A stretch of DNA of 64,000 bases from Actinomycetes bacterium (GTDB taxonomy: Bacteria; Actinomycetota; Actinomycetes; Propionibacteriales; Nocardioidaceae): assembly GCA_023396115.1 (NCBI GenBank), contig JAEWXC010000026.1:1-64000 (forward strand), given 5' to 3'. A model generated the notes under the pieces. The model worked only from the letters and a program-made list of their open reading frames with translations, searched no databases and was not told the DNA's origin. Each line of letters begins with the position of its first letter. Position 1 is the first letter of the stretch. Of the stretch, positions 45,977 to 54,829 are shown one piece after another. The translations under genes and the position numbers were made by a program.

Positions 45977-46955
45977 CCGAGGAGTCTCCCATGCCGATCC
46001 GCTGCCGCACCCGCGCCACGAGCTCGCGTCGCGCACGCGTCGTCGACGCCTGCGGGAAGACCTCGTCGAAGGCCGCGTTCACCGCCGCACCGATCAGCAC
46101 CGCGATGGCCAGCAGGTACAGCCAGAACAACACCGCGATCGGGGCGGCCAACGGCCCGTAGATGGAGCGGGAGTCGGCGGCCGTGGCGGTCAGCACCCAG
46201 CGCAACGCCCACGACCCCAGCACCCACGCCGCCAGGGAGAAGACCGCCCCCGGCAGGTTGAAGCTCCAGTTGGTCCGCACCGGCACCGACACGTGGTACA
46301 GCGTGGCCAGGAAGCAGATGCACACGACGATGATCAACGGCCAGTAGAAGTGCATCACCGTCTCGAACCGGTTGGGCAGCCACTGGCGCACCAGACTCGG
46401 CCCGGCCACCACCAGCGGCAGCGCCACCGCACCGCACAGCAGCGCGAACAGGTACAGCACGAAGGACAGCGCCCGGGTCGCGACGATCCCGCGGTGCCCG
46501 CCCAGCCCGTGCATGATCTTGATGGTGTCGACGAAGACGTTGAGCGCCCGCGACCCCGACCACAGCGCCAGCACGAAGCCGACCGAGATCACGTCGTAGC
46601 GCCCGCCCTGGAGCACCTCGTGGATCGTCGGCGCGATGATCTTGTCCACCGCGCCGTCGGTCAGCGCTCGCGACGCCAACCGCACCACGGCCTCCTCGAT
46701 CTCCACGATCGTGGTGGCCGGCAGCTTCTCGGCGACGTACCCGATCGCCCCCGCCGAGGCGAACACCAGCGGCGGCACCGAGATCACCGCGAAGAACGCC
46801 GCCTCGGCCGCCAGCCCGGTCACCCGGTACCGCAGGCACGAGTTCACCGTCGTCACCACCAGGCGCCACCACAGCCCCCACGGACCGCGCAGCCGTGCCC
46901 AGCACCACGCCAGCACCCGGCGCACCGGCGCGAGGTCGACGGTGGGCTGCGGCAT
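45957..46955 (-). CDS. YihY/virulence factor BrkB family membrane protein
   Basis: A 332-aa inner-membrane protein of the YihY family, once misnamed RNase BN. Six hydrophobic segments; typical blocks are RVTGLAAEAAFFAVISVPPL, a long amphipathic loop, LWSGSRALNVFVDTIKIMHG, and VLFWLYLLAIAVLIGAAVNA near the end. Function unknown. The ATG at 46955 lies 7 nt after a minus-strand TAGGTT box, consistent with a leaderless mRNA; an upstream start at 46988 is therefore rejected. Confidence 0.9.
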   Translation of the reverse strand: MPQPTVDLAPVRRVLAWCWARLRGPWGLWWRLVVTTVNSCLRYRVTGLAAEAAFFAVISVPPLVFASAGAIGYVAEKLPATTIVEIEEAVVRLASRALTDGAVDKIIAPTIHEVLQGGRYDVISVGFVLALWSGSRALNVFVDTIKIMHGLGGHRGIVATRALSFVLYLFALLCGAVALPLVVAGPSLVRQWLPNRFETVMHFYWPLIIVVCICFLATLYHVSVPVRTNWSFNLPGAVFSLAAWVLGSWALRWVLTATAADSRSIYGPLAAPIAVLFWLYLLAIAVLIGAAVNAAFDEVFPQASTTRARRELVARVRQRIGMGDSSGAPQNS

Positions 46956-46962
46956 GGGCACC

Positions 46963-46968
46963 AACCTA
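46963..46968 (-). promoter_or_regulatory. candidate -10 box, YihY gene, leaderless
   Basis: TAGGTT on the minus strand, 7 nt before the ATG at 46955. Confidence 0.5.
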
Positions 46969-47010
46969 GCGACGCCCGGGCCGGGCACCGCGTGGCCGCG
47001 CCGGGCGCCC

Positions 47011-47016
47011 TAGCCT
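47011..47016 (+). promoter_or_regulatory. candidate -10 box, MOSC gene, leaderless
   Basis: TAGCCT ends 6 nt before the GTG at 47023, which favours that start over the GTG at 47017. Confidence 0.5.
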
Positions 47017-47022
47017 GTGCCG

Positions 47023-47706
47023 GTGACCACCAGCACACCCACCGACGGACCCCGCGTCGTCAGCGTCAACGTCGGCCGGGCCGCACCGCACCCGACCTCT
47101 CCGCGACGCTCCACCGGGATCGACAAGCAGCCCGTCGACCAGGTGGACGTGCACGACCCCGGACCGCGCGAGTCCGGTGGCGGCAGCGGCGTGGCCGGCG
47201 ACTTCATCGGCGACGGACGCCACCACGGCGGCAGCGACCAGGCGGTCTACCTGTTCGCCGCCGAGGAACTGGCCCACTGGGAGCGCGAACTCGGGCGGGA
47301 CCTGGCACCGGGGAGCTTCGGGGAGAACGTCACCACCGCCGGCCTCGACGTCGACGCCCTGCCCCTGGGCACCCGGCTGCGGATCGGCGGGGCGGTGCTG
47401 CTGACCTGCGGCCCCCGGATCCCGTGCGGCACCTTCGCCGGGCACCTGGCCGAGACCGGCTGGACGCGACGCTTCGCCGAGCACGGCCGCAGCGGGGTCT
47501 ACTGCGCGGTCCTGGAGCCGGGGACGATCCGGCCCGGAGACCCGGTGCACCTGGAGCACTCCCCCGACCACGGTGTCGACACCACCTCCGCCTTCCGGGC
47601 GCAGATGGGTGACCTGGCGGCCGCGGACCGGGTCCTGGCCTCCGGCGCCCTGTCCGCCCACCGGCACGCCGAGCTGGCCGCGAAGGTCGCCGCCCGGCGC
47701 CGGTGA
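47023..47706 (+). CDS. MOSC domain protein (YiiM-like)
   Basis: A 227-aa protein with a MOSC beta-barrel: STGIDKQPV, GDGRHHGGSDQAVYLF, PGSFGENVTTAGLDV, and the conserved Cys in RIPCGTFAGHL, the expected sulfur-carrying residue of MOSC proteins. C-terminal 45-residue helical extension. YiiM-type proteins reduce hydroxylated N-compounds with molybdenum cofactor; the substrate here is unknown. The AidB-like gene follows after 65 nt with its own -10 box. Confidence 0.88.
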   Translation: MTTSTPTDGPRVVSVNVGRAAPHPTSPRRSTGIDKQPVDQVDVHDPGPRESGGGSGVAGDFIGDGRHHGGSDQAVYLFAAEELAHWERELGRDLAPGSFGENVTTAGLDVDALPLGTRLRIGGAVLLTCGPRIPCGTFAGHLAETGWTRRFAEHGRSGVYCAVLEPGTIRPGDPVHLEHSPDHGVDTTSAFRAQMGDLAAADRVLASGALSAHRHAELAAKVAARRR

Positions 47707-47759
47707 CCACGCGCTGGGACACCTCCGGGGCACCGGCACCGTCGCGGCCGGGCACCCCC

Positions 47760-47765
47760 TACCGT
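47760..47765 (+). promoter_or_regulatory. candidate -10 box, aidB-like gene
   Basis: TACCGT ends 6 nt before the ATG at 47772. Confidence 0.5.
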
Positions 47766-47771
47766 GACGCC

Positions 47772-49433
47772 ATGAGCCCCAGCACCCGCCGCACCGAGCT
47801 CCGCACCAGCACCAACCAGGCCCCGCTCCTGGCCGGCCACAACGTGGTCACCTCCGACGCCGCGCTGAGCGACGCCGTGCTGCGACACGGCTCGCCGCAG
47901 GTGCTGGACTCGCTGGTGGACCTGGGGGCCGAGGCCGGCACCGAGGAGGCCCGGCACCACGCGATGACCGCGAACGCCGAGCACCCGCGGCTGGTCAACT
48001 ACGACCGGTGGGGCCACCGGGTCGACGACGTCGAGTTCCACCCGTCCTGGCACTGGCTGATGGACCGGGCCGTGGGGCACGGGCTGCAGGGTGCGCCGTG
48101 GCAGGCGCAGGCCGACGGCGACGAGCACGCGCACCTGCGCCGCGCGGCCGGCTTCCTGGCCTGGTCGCAGACCGACCCCGGCCACGGGTGCCCCATCTCG
48201 ATGACCTACGCCGCGGTCCCCGCGCTGCGCACCGATCCGGCCCTGGCCGAGCAGTGGGTGCCCGGGTTGGCGGCGCGCAGCTACGAGCCGGGGCTGCGGG
48301 ACCCGGCCACCAAGACCGGGGTGCTGGCCGGGATGGGGATGACCGAGAAGCAGGGCGGCTCCGACGTGCGCAGCAACGTCACCCGGGCCACCGGCACCGG
48401 CGAGGACGGCTGGTACCGCCTGGAGGGGCACAAGTGGTTCACCTCGGCGCCCCAGAACGACCTGTTCCTGGTGCTCGGCCAGGCCGACGACGGGCTGACC
48501 TGTTTCGTGGTGCCGCGAGTCCTGCCCGGCGGTGAGCGGAACCCGCTCGACGTGGTCCGGCTCAAGGACAAGCTGGGCAACCGCTCCAACGCCTCCTCCG
48601 AGCTGGAGTTCGACGGCACCCTGGGGCAACGGCTCGGCGAGGAGGGCCGCGGTGTGCGGACCATCATCGAGATGGTGGCCGCCACCCGGTTGGACTGCGT
48701 GATCGGTTCCTCGGCCCTGATGCGCAAGGCCCTCTCCGAGGCGTCCTGGCACGTCGCGCACCGGTCCGCGTTCGGCGGCCTGCTGGCCGACAAGCCCCTG
48801 ATGCGCAACGTCATCGCCGACCTGGCGGTGGAGTCGGAGGCCGCCACCGCGCTGGCCATGCGGCTGGCCACGGCGGTGGACCGTGCCGACGACCCGCACG
48901 AGGCGGCGCTGCGCCGGATCGCGCTGCCGCTGGCCAAGTTCTGGGTCTGCAAGCGCACCCCGATGATGGTCGCCGAGGCGTTGGAGTGCCTGGGCGGCAA
49001 CGGGTACGTCGAGGAGTCCGGGCTGCCGCTGCTGTTCCGCGAGTCGCCGCTGAACTCGGTCTGGGAGGGCTCGGGCAACGTCAACGCGCTCGACGTGCTG
49101 CGGGCGCTGGGGCGTGAGCCCGAGGTGCTCAACGCCTGGCTCACCGAGGTCGGTGCGGCCCGAGGCGAGGACCCGCGACTGGACCGGGCGATCGAGGGGG
49201 TCCTGGAACTGCTGGCCGACACCGCCAGCCTGGAGGTCTCCGCGCGGCGACTGGCCGGCCAGATGGCCGCCTGCCTGCAGGGGGCGCTGCTGGTGCGGTT
49301 CGCTCCCCCGGCGGTGGCCGACGCGTTCTGCGCAACCCGGCTCGGGGGCGACTACAACGGCACCCTGGGCACCCTGCCGCTCGGCGTCGACCTGGAGGCG
49401 ATCGTGCGGCGCACCACCCCGGTGGTGGCGTGA
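47772..49433 (+). CDS. AidB-like acyl-CoA dehydrogenase family protein
   Basis: A 553-aa flavoprotein of the adaptive-response AidB branch: N-terminal TNQAPLLAGHNVVTSDAALS, the FAD-binding GMGMTEKQGGSDVRSN and LEGHKWFTSA blocks, CLGGNGYVEESGLPLLFRES and a C-terminal DNA-binding-type helical region. E. coli AidB protects DNA from alkylation. The ATG at 47772 is chosen because TACCGT stands exactly 6 nt upstream; a GTG at 47703 overlapping the MOSC stop is in frame but lacks a ribosome binding site. Followed by a coupled methyltransferase. Confidence 0.9.
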   Translation: MSPSTRRTELRTSTNQAPLLAGHNVVTSDAALSDAVLRHGSPQVLDSLVDLGAEAGTEEARHHAMTANAEHPRLVNYDRWGHRVDDVEFHPSWHWLMDRAVGHGLQGAPWQAQADGDEHAHLRRAAGFLAWSQTDPGHGCPISMTYAAVPALRTDPALAEQWVPGLAARSYEPGLRDPATKTGVLAGMGMTEKQGGSDVRSNVTRATGTGEDGWYRLEGHKWFTSAPQNDLFLVLGQADDGLTCFVVPRVLPGGERNPLDVVRLKDKLGNRSNASSELEFDGTLGQRLGEEGRGVRTIIEMVAATRLDCVIGSSALMRKALSEASWHVAHRSAFGGLLADKPLMRNVIADLAVESEAATALAMRLATAVDRADDPHEAALRRIALPLAKFWVCKRTPMMVAEALECLGGNGYVEESGLPLLFRESPLNSVWEGSGNVNALDVLRALGREPEVLNAWLTEVGAARGEDPRLDRAIEGVLELLADTASLEVSARRLAGQMAACLQGALLVRFAPPAVADAFCATRLGGDYNGTLGTLPLGVDLEAIVRRTTPVVA

Positions 49434-50176
49434 TGGCTCCGCACGAGTGGGACGCCCCGGCCTACGACGCCCTGCCGCTGCCGCACGTCGCGTGGGGCCG
49501 GCGGGTCATCGAGCGGCTCGCCCCGCCCCCGGGAGCCAGGGTCCTGGACGCGGGCTGCGGGACGGGGCGTGATGCCGCGGAACTCCTGGGGCGCCGCGAC
49601 GACGTGAGCCTGCTCGGGGTGGATGCCTCACGTCGCATGGTGGAGCAGGCCCGGGAGCGTCTGGCACCGTTCGGGGAACGGGCTGCCGTGGCGGTCGGTG
49701 ACCTGACCGAGCCACTGCCCGTCGACGGGACCGTGGACGCCGTGATGAGCGTGGCGGCATTCCACTGGATCACCGACCACGACCTGCTCTTCTCCCGGCT
49801 GGCTGCTGTGATGCGTCCCGGTGCCCGCCTGGTCACCGACTGTGGGGGTCAGGGGCAGCTCGCGGTGATGACCGCCGCCCTGGTGGAGGTGACCGGCAGC
49901 GGCAAGTTCGGCACATCGTTCAAGGGCGTCGACGAGACGCGGCGGTCGCTGGAGGGCGCCGGGTTCGAGGTCGTCGACGTGCGGCTGCGACCCGACCCGC
50001 TGCGTCTGGAGGACCCGGTCCTGATGGACCGGTACCTGGCCACGGTCAACCTCAGCTCCTACCTCGCCGACCTGCCCGGGGCCGAACATGCCGCGTTCGT
50101 CACCTCGGTGCGCGAGGCGATGCACGAGCCGGTGATCGACTACGTGCGACTGGAGATCGACGCCGTCCGCCGGTGA
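49433..50176 (+). CDS. class I SAM-dependent methyltransferase
   Basis: A 247-aa methyltransferase with motif I VLDAGCGTGRDA, motif II LGVDASRRMVEQARERL, and MSVAAFHWI at motif IV. The group resembles trans-aconitate methyltransferase-like enzymes (Tam: HEWDAPAYDALPLPHVAWG, small-molecule type). Substrate unknown. ATG at 49433 overlaps the AidB-like stop (TGATG), so it is translated with it. Ends at a 17-bp hairpin shared with glyA. Confidence 0.88.
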   Translation: MAPHEWDAPAYDALPLPHVAWGRRVIERLAPPPGARVLDAGCGTGRDAAELLGRRDDVSLLGVDASRRMVEQARERLAPFGERAAVAVGDLTEPLPVDGTVDAVMSVAAFHWITDHDLLFSRLAAVMRPGARLVTDCGGQGQLAVMTAALVEVTGSGKFGTSFKGVDETRRSLEGAGFEVVDVRLRPDPLRLEDPVLMDRYLATVNLSSYLADLPGAEHAAFVTSVREAMHEPVIDYVRLEIDAVRR

Positions 50177-50177
50177 C

Positions 50178-50217
50178 GCCGACGGCCCCGCCACCAGCAG
50201 GTGGCGGGGCCGTCGGC
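50178..50217. terminator. bidirectional terminator, methyltransferase and glyA
   Basis: Perfect 17-bp stem (50178-50194 with 50201-50217, loop cagcag) between convergent genes, 2 nt past one stop and 19 nt from the other. Confidence 0.85.
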
Positions 50218-50235
50218 CGGCTCAGGAGCGGTCGA

Positions 50236-51675
50236 TCAGGACAGCTCGAGGCCCGGGTAGAGCGGGTGCTTGTCGAGCATCTCGGCCGAGGCGGCCTTGA
50301 CGCGGTCCGCGACACCGTCGGCCAGCGTGTAGGAGGCCTTCGACGGGGCGCCCGCCTTGGTGGTGCCCGGCGTGGTGTTGGAGAGCACCTCGACGATCTG
50401 GGCAGCCACGTTGTCGAACTCCTCGGCGCCGAAGCCGCGGGTGGTCAGCGCCGGGGTGCCCAGGCGGATGCCGGAGGTGTACCAGGCACCGTTCGGGTCC
50501 GAGGGAACCGAGTTGCGGTTGGTGACCACGCCGGCGTCGAGCAGGGCCGACTCGGCCTGGCGACCGGTGAGGCCGAAGGAGGTGACGTCGAGCAGCACCA
50601 GGTGGTTGTCGGTGCCGCCGGTGACCAGGTTGGCGCCGCGCTTGAGGAAGCCCTCGGCCAGGGTCTGGGCGTTGTCGGCCACCTGCTGGGCGTAGGTCTG
50701 GAAGGACTCGGTGCGCGCCTCGGCGAACGCGACGGCCTTGGCGGCCATCACGTGCGAGAGCGGACCGCCCAGGACCATCGGGCACCCGCGGTCGACGCTG
50801 GGGGCGTACTCCTCGGTGGCCAGGATGAAGCCGCCGCGGGGGCCGCGCAGGGACTTGTGCGAGGTGGAGGTGACCACGTGGGCGTAGGGAACCGGGTTCT
50901 CCTCGCCGGTGAACACCTTGCCGGCGACCAGACCGGCGAAGTGCGCCATGTCGACCATCAGGGTGGCGCCGACCTCGTCGGCGATCTCGCGCATCTTGGC
51001 GAAGTTCACCCGGCGCGGGTAGGCGGAGTAGCCGGCGACCAGGATCAGCGGCTTGAACTCGCGGGCCTTCGCACGCAGCGCGTCGTAGTCGAGCAGGCCG
51101 GTCTCGGGGTCGGTGCCGTACTGGTTCTGGTGGAACATCTTGCCGGAGATGTTCGGGCGGAAGCCGTGGGTGAGGTGGCCACCGGCGTCCAGGCTCATGC
51201 CGAGCAGGCGCTGGTTGCCGAGCTCGGCGCGCAGCTTCTCCCAGTCGGCCTCGGTGAGCTCGTTCATGTTCTTGACGCCGGCGTCGCTGAGCCAGGGGCC
51301 CTCGACCCGGTGGGCCAGGATCGCCCAGTACGCGGTGAGGTTGGCGTCGATGCCCGAGTGCGGCTGCACGTAGGCGTACTCGGCACCGAACAGCTCCTTG
51401 GCGTGCTCAGCGGCCAGCGACTCGACGGTGTCGACGTTCTGGCACCCGGCGTAGAAGCGGTGGCCGACGGTGCCCTCGGCGTACTTGTCGGAGAACCAGG
51501 TGCCCATCGTCATGAGCGTGGCGGGCGAGGCGTAGTTCTCCGAGGCGATCAGCTTCAGCGAGGCCCGCTGGTCGGCCAGCTCGGCGCGCGTCGCCTCGGC
51601 GATGCGGGGTTCGACCGAGGCGATGACCTCGAGGGCTTGCGAGTACGCGCTGGAGACCAGGTTGGCATCAGTCAT
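50236..51675 (-). CDS. glyA: serine hydroxymethyltransferase
   Basis: Interconverts serine and glycine with tetrahydrofolate, PLP-dependent. The 479-aa protein has [44 protein letters not shown], and the PLP Lys in [14 protein letters not shown]. It is about 60 residues longer than E. coli GlyA, with an insertion in the [20 protein letters not shown] area, as in a class of actinobacterial enzymes. The ATG at 51675 lies 7 nt after TACGCT (leaderless). Confidence 0.96.
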   Translation of the reverse strand: MTDANLVSSAYSQALEVIASVEPRIAEATRAELADQRASLKLIASENYASPATLMTMGTWFSDKYAEGTVGHRFYAGCQNVDTVESLAAEHAKELFGAEYAYVQPHSGIDANLTAYWAILAHRVEGPWLSDAGVKNMNELTEADWEKLRAELGNQRLLGMSLDAGGHLTHGFRPNISGKMFHQNQYGTDPETGLLDYDALRAKAREFKPLILVAGYSAYPRRVNFAKMREIADEVGATLMVDMAHFAGLVAGKVFTGEENPVPYAHVVTSTSHKSLRGPRGGFILATEEYAPSVDRGCPMVLGGPLSHVMAAKAVAFAEARTESFQTYAQQVADNAQTLAEGFLKRGANLVTGGTDNHLVLLDVTSFGLTGRQAESALLDAGVVTNRNSVPSDPNGAWYTSGIRLGTPALTTRGFGAEEFDNVAAQIVEVLSNTTPGTTKAGAPSKASYTLADGVADRVKAASAEMLDKHPLYPGLELS

Positions 51676-51682
51676 GGGCACC

Positions 51683-51688
51683 AGCGTA
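51683..51688 (-). promoter_or_regulatory. candidate -10 box, glyA, leaderless
   Basis: TACGCT on the minus strand, 7 nt before the glyA ATG. Confidence 0.5.
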
Positions 51689-51860
51689 GTGACCTCCGAG
51701 GGGCCGGAATGCCACGGAGCGCCTGTTTGTGACGCCGCTCACCCGCTGCCCCCGGGTTGCGCTCAGCCACCAGCCCGTACTGCCCAGTATTTGAGATACG
51801 AATCCACATCATGAGATTTCGAGTTGTGCCAGCCCCGTCCGGGGAGTGAGACTCCCGTCC

Positions 51861-51950
51861 ATGATCAGTGCTGCAACACACGCCTACCTCGTGGTTCGTC
51901 GCCACGTGGACTTCGGGCGTACCCGCAGCATGATGTGTTGGCCCTGCTGA
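51861..51950 (+). CDS. cysteine-type leader peptide (candidate attenuator) of the sulfur operon
   Basis: A 29-codon ORF (starts MISAATHAYLV, ends VRRHVDFGRTRSMMCWPC then TGA) lies 136 nt upstream of the sulfite reductase gene, too short for normal gene finding. The RRHVD-x2-R-x2-S-x2-C pattern followed by a Cys-rich end is that of putative leader peptides I know upstream of sulfur genes in actinobacteria, where ribosome stalling on Cys codons senses cysteine supply. Downstream are short GC stems (51961-51974; ggcgccc 51973-51979 with gggcgcc 51997-52003) that could switch. An A/T-rich patch at 51788-51830 probably holds the promoter. Confidence 0.72.
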   Translation: MISAATHAYLVVRRHVDFGRTRSMMCWPC

Positions 51951-52086
51951 CTCCGCCGCTCCGCCGAGTGGCGGCGCCCCTGACACCCACCGTCCCGGGC
52001 GCCGGTCGCAGGTCCACACCGACGTTTCAATGTCGCAACGTCGCTGGCCTCGATTCGTGCGTCAACCCTGCGCCGAAGGAACCCCG

Positions 52087-53790
52087 ATGAGCGACTCCCC
52101 CGCCCCCCGCACGCCCCGCCCGCGTCCCAAGCGCGGCGAGGGCCAGTGGGCCCTGGGCTACACCGAGCCCCTCAACAAGAACGAGCAGACCAAGAAGGAC
52201 GACAACCCGCTCAACGTCGAGGCCCGGATCCGGAACATCTACTCGCGACGCGGCTTCGACTCCATCGACCCCGCCGACCTGCGCGGCCGGTTCCGCTGGC
52301 TGGGGCTCTACACCCAGCGCGCCGAGGGCTTCGACGGCGGCAAGACCGCCACCCTGTCGGAGGAGGAGCTCGACGCCCGCTACTTCATGATGCGGGTGCG
52401 CAGCGACGGCGTCCTGCTCGACACGAACGCCCTGCGCGCCCTGGGCGACGTCTCGGTGCGCTACGCGCGCAACACCGCCGACGTCACCGACCGCTGCAAC
52501 ATCCAGTACCACTGGATCGAGGTCACCGACGTCCCGGCGATCTGGGACCGCCTGGCCGAGGCCGGCCTGACCACCATGGAGGCCTGCGGCGACTCCCCGC
52601 GACCGTTCCTGGGTTCGCCGGTGGCCGGCGTCGCCAAGGACGAGATCATCGACGGGTCCAGCGCGCTCACCGAGATCAAGCGCCGGGTGCTGGGCAACCC
52701 CGAGTACTCGAACCTGCCGCGCAAGTTCAAGACCGCCCTGACCGGTCACCCCAGCCACGACGTGGCCCCCGAGGCCAACGACGTCTCCTTCGTCGGCACC
52801 GTCCACCCTGAGCACGGTCCCGGGTTCGACCTGTGGGTCGGCGGCGGGCTCTCCACGAACCCGCACCTGGCCGCCAAGCTCGGCGTCTGGATCCCGCTGG
52901 AGGAGGTCCCCGACGCCTGGGAGGCCGTCTGCGGCATCTTCCGCGACTACGGCTACCGCCGCCTGCGCAGCCGTGCCCGCCTGAAGTTCCTGGTCGCCGA
53001 CTGGGGCACTGAGAAGTTCCGCGAGGTGCTCGAGACCGAGTACCTCGAGCGCACCCTGGTCGACTGCCCCTCGCCCGAGGCCCCGGTCTCCCAGGGCGAC
53101 CACATCGGCGTGCACGAGCAGAAGGACGGCAACTTCTACGTCGGCGTCGCCCCCGTGGTGGGTCGCATCGACGGGAAGACCCTGCTGGCCCTGGCCGACG
53201 TGGTGGAGAAGCACGGTGCCGCCGGCGCCCGGCTCACCGCCTACCAGAAGCTGGTCGTCCTCGGCGTCGCCCCCGAGCGCACCGAGCAGGTCGTCGCCGA
53301 CCTGGCCGCGATCGGGCTGCAGGCCAACCCCAGCAACTGGCGGCGCGCCACGATGGCGTGCACCGGCATCGAGTACTGCAAGCTCGCGATCGTCGACACC
53401 AAGGAGCGTGCCCGCGCCCTGGTCGCCGAGCTCGAGCAGCGCTTCCCCGAGCTGGACACCCCGATCAGCATCAACGTCAACGGCTGCCCCAACTCCTGCG
53501 CCCGCACCCAGGTCGCCGACATCGGCCTCAAGGGTCAGCTGGTGATGGACGAGAACGGCCAGCAGGTGGAGGGCTTCCAGGTGCACCTCGGTGGCGCCCT
53601 GGGCCTGCACGCCACGTTCGGCCGCAAGCTCCGCGCGCACAAGGTGACCAGCGCCGGGCTGGACGACTACGTCACCAACGTGGTCCACGCCTACCTGGCC
53701 GACCGCACCGAGGGTGAGTCCTTCGCGCTGTGGGCGGCCCGCGCCGACGACGACCTGCTGCGCGGCGAGAAGGCGCTGGAGGTGGTCTGA
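52087..53790 (+). CDS. ferredoxin-dependent sulfite (nitrite) reductase
   Basis: Reduces sulfite to sulfide in the cytosol using siroheme and a 4Fe-4S cluster. The 567-aa protein is a full-length NirA/SirA-type enzyme with two ferrodoxin-like half domains; the cluster ligands are C425 and C431 (ACTGIEYCK) and C467 and C471 (NGCPNSCAR). The N-terminal NPLNVEARIRNIYSRRG and DRCNIQYHWIE match mycobacterial NirA. Following cysH and a sirohydrochlorin chelatase identify sulfite as substrate. ATG at 52087 preceded by GAAGGAA. First structural gene after the leader peptide. Confidence 0.95.
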   Translation: MSDSPAPRTPRPRPKRGEGQWALGYTEPLNKNEQTKKDDNPLNVEARIRNIYSRRGFDSIDPADLRGRFRWLGLYTQRAEGFDGGKTATLSEEELDARYFMMRVRSDGVLLDTNALRALGDVSVRYARNTADVTDRCNIQYHWIEVTDVPAIWDRLAEAGLTTMEACGDSPRPFLGSPVAGVAKDEIIDGSSALTEIKRRVLGNPEYSNLPRKFKTALTGHPSHDVAPEANDVSFVGTVHPEHGPGFDLWVGGGLSTNPHLAAKLGVWIPLEEVPDAWEAVCGIFRDYGYRRLRSRARLKFLVADWGTEKFREVLETEYLERTLVDCPSPEAPVSQGDHIGVHEQKDGNFYVGVAPVVGRIDGKTLLALADVVEKHGAAGARLTAYQKLVVLGVAPERTEQVVADLAAIGLQANPSNWRRATMACTGIEYCKLAIVDTKERARALVAELEQRFPELDTPISINVNGCPNSCARTQVADIGLKGQLVMDENGQQVEGFQVHLGGALGLHATFGRKLRAHKVTSAGLDDYVTNVVHAYLADRTEGESFALWAARADDDLLRGEKALEVV

Positions 53791-53793
53791 GCC

Positions 53794-53991
53794 ATGTCCG
53801 CACGCGCCACGGCCCAGCACTGCCCCTACTGCGGGGACGTGGACCTGCGCCCGTTCGAGCAGACCGGTCCCGACGGGGAGATCACCTCGCCGCACGGCAC
53901 CTGGGAGTGCCGGTCGTGCCTGCGTGCGTTCCGCCTGTCGATGATCGGCATGGTCCGTCCCCTGTCCGCCCGTGAAGGAGGTCCCGCATGA
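53794..53991 (+). CDS. small zinc-ribbon protein of the sulfate reduction operon
   Basis: A 65-aa protein with paired CxxC motifs (HCPYCGD and WECRSCLRAF), a likely structural zinc site, and an Arg-rich C-terminal third. It starts 3 nt after the sulfite reductase stop and its stop overlaps cysH (ATGA), so it is an integral part of the operon. Similar tiny proteins sit between sir and cysH in other actinobacteria; role unknown. Confidence 0.85.
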   Translation: MSARATAQHCPYCGDVDLRPFEQTGPDGEITSPHGTWECRSCLRAFRLSMIGMVRPLSAREGGPA

Positions 53992-54734
53992 CCGCCGCCA
54001 CCACCCGGGCCGCCCGCGAGTTCCGGGGCACCCACACCGAGGGCCGCACCTCCGAGGAGCTGCGCGAGCTGGTCAGCCACGTCGGCGCCGAGCTCGAGCT
54101 CGCCCCGGCCGAGCACATCGTCGAGTGGGCCGTGGCCACGTTCGGTGAGCGCTTCTGCGTCACCTCCTCGATGGGGGACGCGGTCCTGGCCCACCTGGCC
54201 GCCAAGGTCGCCCCCGGGGTGGACGTGGTCTTCCTCGACACCGGCTACCACTTCGTCGAGACCATCGGCACCGCCGACGCGGTCGGTGCGGTGCTCGACG
54301 TCAACCTGGTCACGATCCGCCCCGAGCTGAGCGTCGCCGAGCAGGACGAGCAGTACGGCAAGCACCTCTACAAGACCGACCCGGACCTGTGCTGCAAGCT
54401 CCGCAAGGTGCAGCCGCTGGCCGACTCCCTGGCCGGCTACGACGCCTGGGCCACTGGCCTGCGCCGGGCCGAGACCCACAACCGGGTGATCGCGCCGGTG
54501 GTCGGCTGGGACGCCCGCAAGGGCAAGGTGAAGGTCTCCCCGCTCGCCCGCTGGAGCGACGAGCAGGTGGAGCGCTACATCGCCGAGAACGGCGTCCTGG
54601 TCAACCCGCTCGTCCACGACGGGTACCCCTCGATCGGCTGCTGGCCGTGCACCCGACGGGTCGCCCCCGGTGACGACCCGCGCTCGGGTCGCTGGGCCGG
54701 GATGAACAAGACCGAGTGCGGGATCCACACGTGA
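53988..54734 (+). CDS. cysH: adenylyl-sulfate (APS) reductase, Fe-S type
   Basis: Reduces APS to sulfite with thioredoxin. The 248-aa protein shows the assimilatory APS reductase pattern: SSMGDAVLAHLA nucleotide loop, the cluster cysteines CC (C135, C136) and CxxC (C218, C221), and the catalytic Cys in the C-terminal ECGIHT. These Cys pairs mark an APS rather than PAPS enzyme. No sulfate adenylyltransferase (cysD/cysN) is in the operon. The stop overlaps the start of a 31-aa micro-ORF. Confidence 0.95.
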   Translation: MTAATTRAAREFRGTHTEGRTSEELRELVSHVGAELELAPAEHIVEWAVATFGERFCVTSSMGDAVLAHLAAKVAPGVDVVFLDTGYHFVETIGTADAVGAVLDVNLVTIRPELSVAEQDEQYGKHLYKTDPDLCCKLRKVQPLADSLAGYDAWATGLRRAETHNRVIAPVVGWDARKGKVKVSPLARWSDEQVERYIAENGVLVNPLVHDGYPSIGCWPCTRRVAPGDDPRSGRWAGMNKTECGIHT

Positions 54735-54829
54735 TGACCGCCCTGAACCTGCACCACCCGCACCACACCCCGCGGAACGACAACGGCGTCGGACCTCACC
54801 CCACCACTCCGGACGGGAGAACCCCCTGA
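54734..54829 (+). CDS. His-rich 31-aa micro-ORF between cysH and the chelatase
   Basis: A 31-codon ORF (MTALNLHHPHHTPRNDNG..., five His residues) shares one base with the cysH stop (TGATG) and one with the start of the chelatase gene (TGATG). The exact fit on both ends and absence of stops suggest a translated coupling ORF or small metal-binding peptide. Family unknown; it could also be a chance ORF that happens to fit the gap. Confidence 0.5.
   Translation: MTALNLHHPHHTPRNDNGVGPHPTTPDGRTP

Noticed and set aside
51676..51860. SAM riboswitch upstream of the sulfur genes
   Set aside because: No SAM-I/II-like conserved core could be seen; the leader peptide explains the long gap better.
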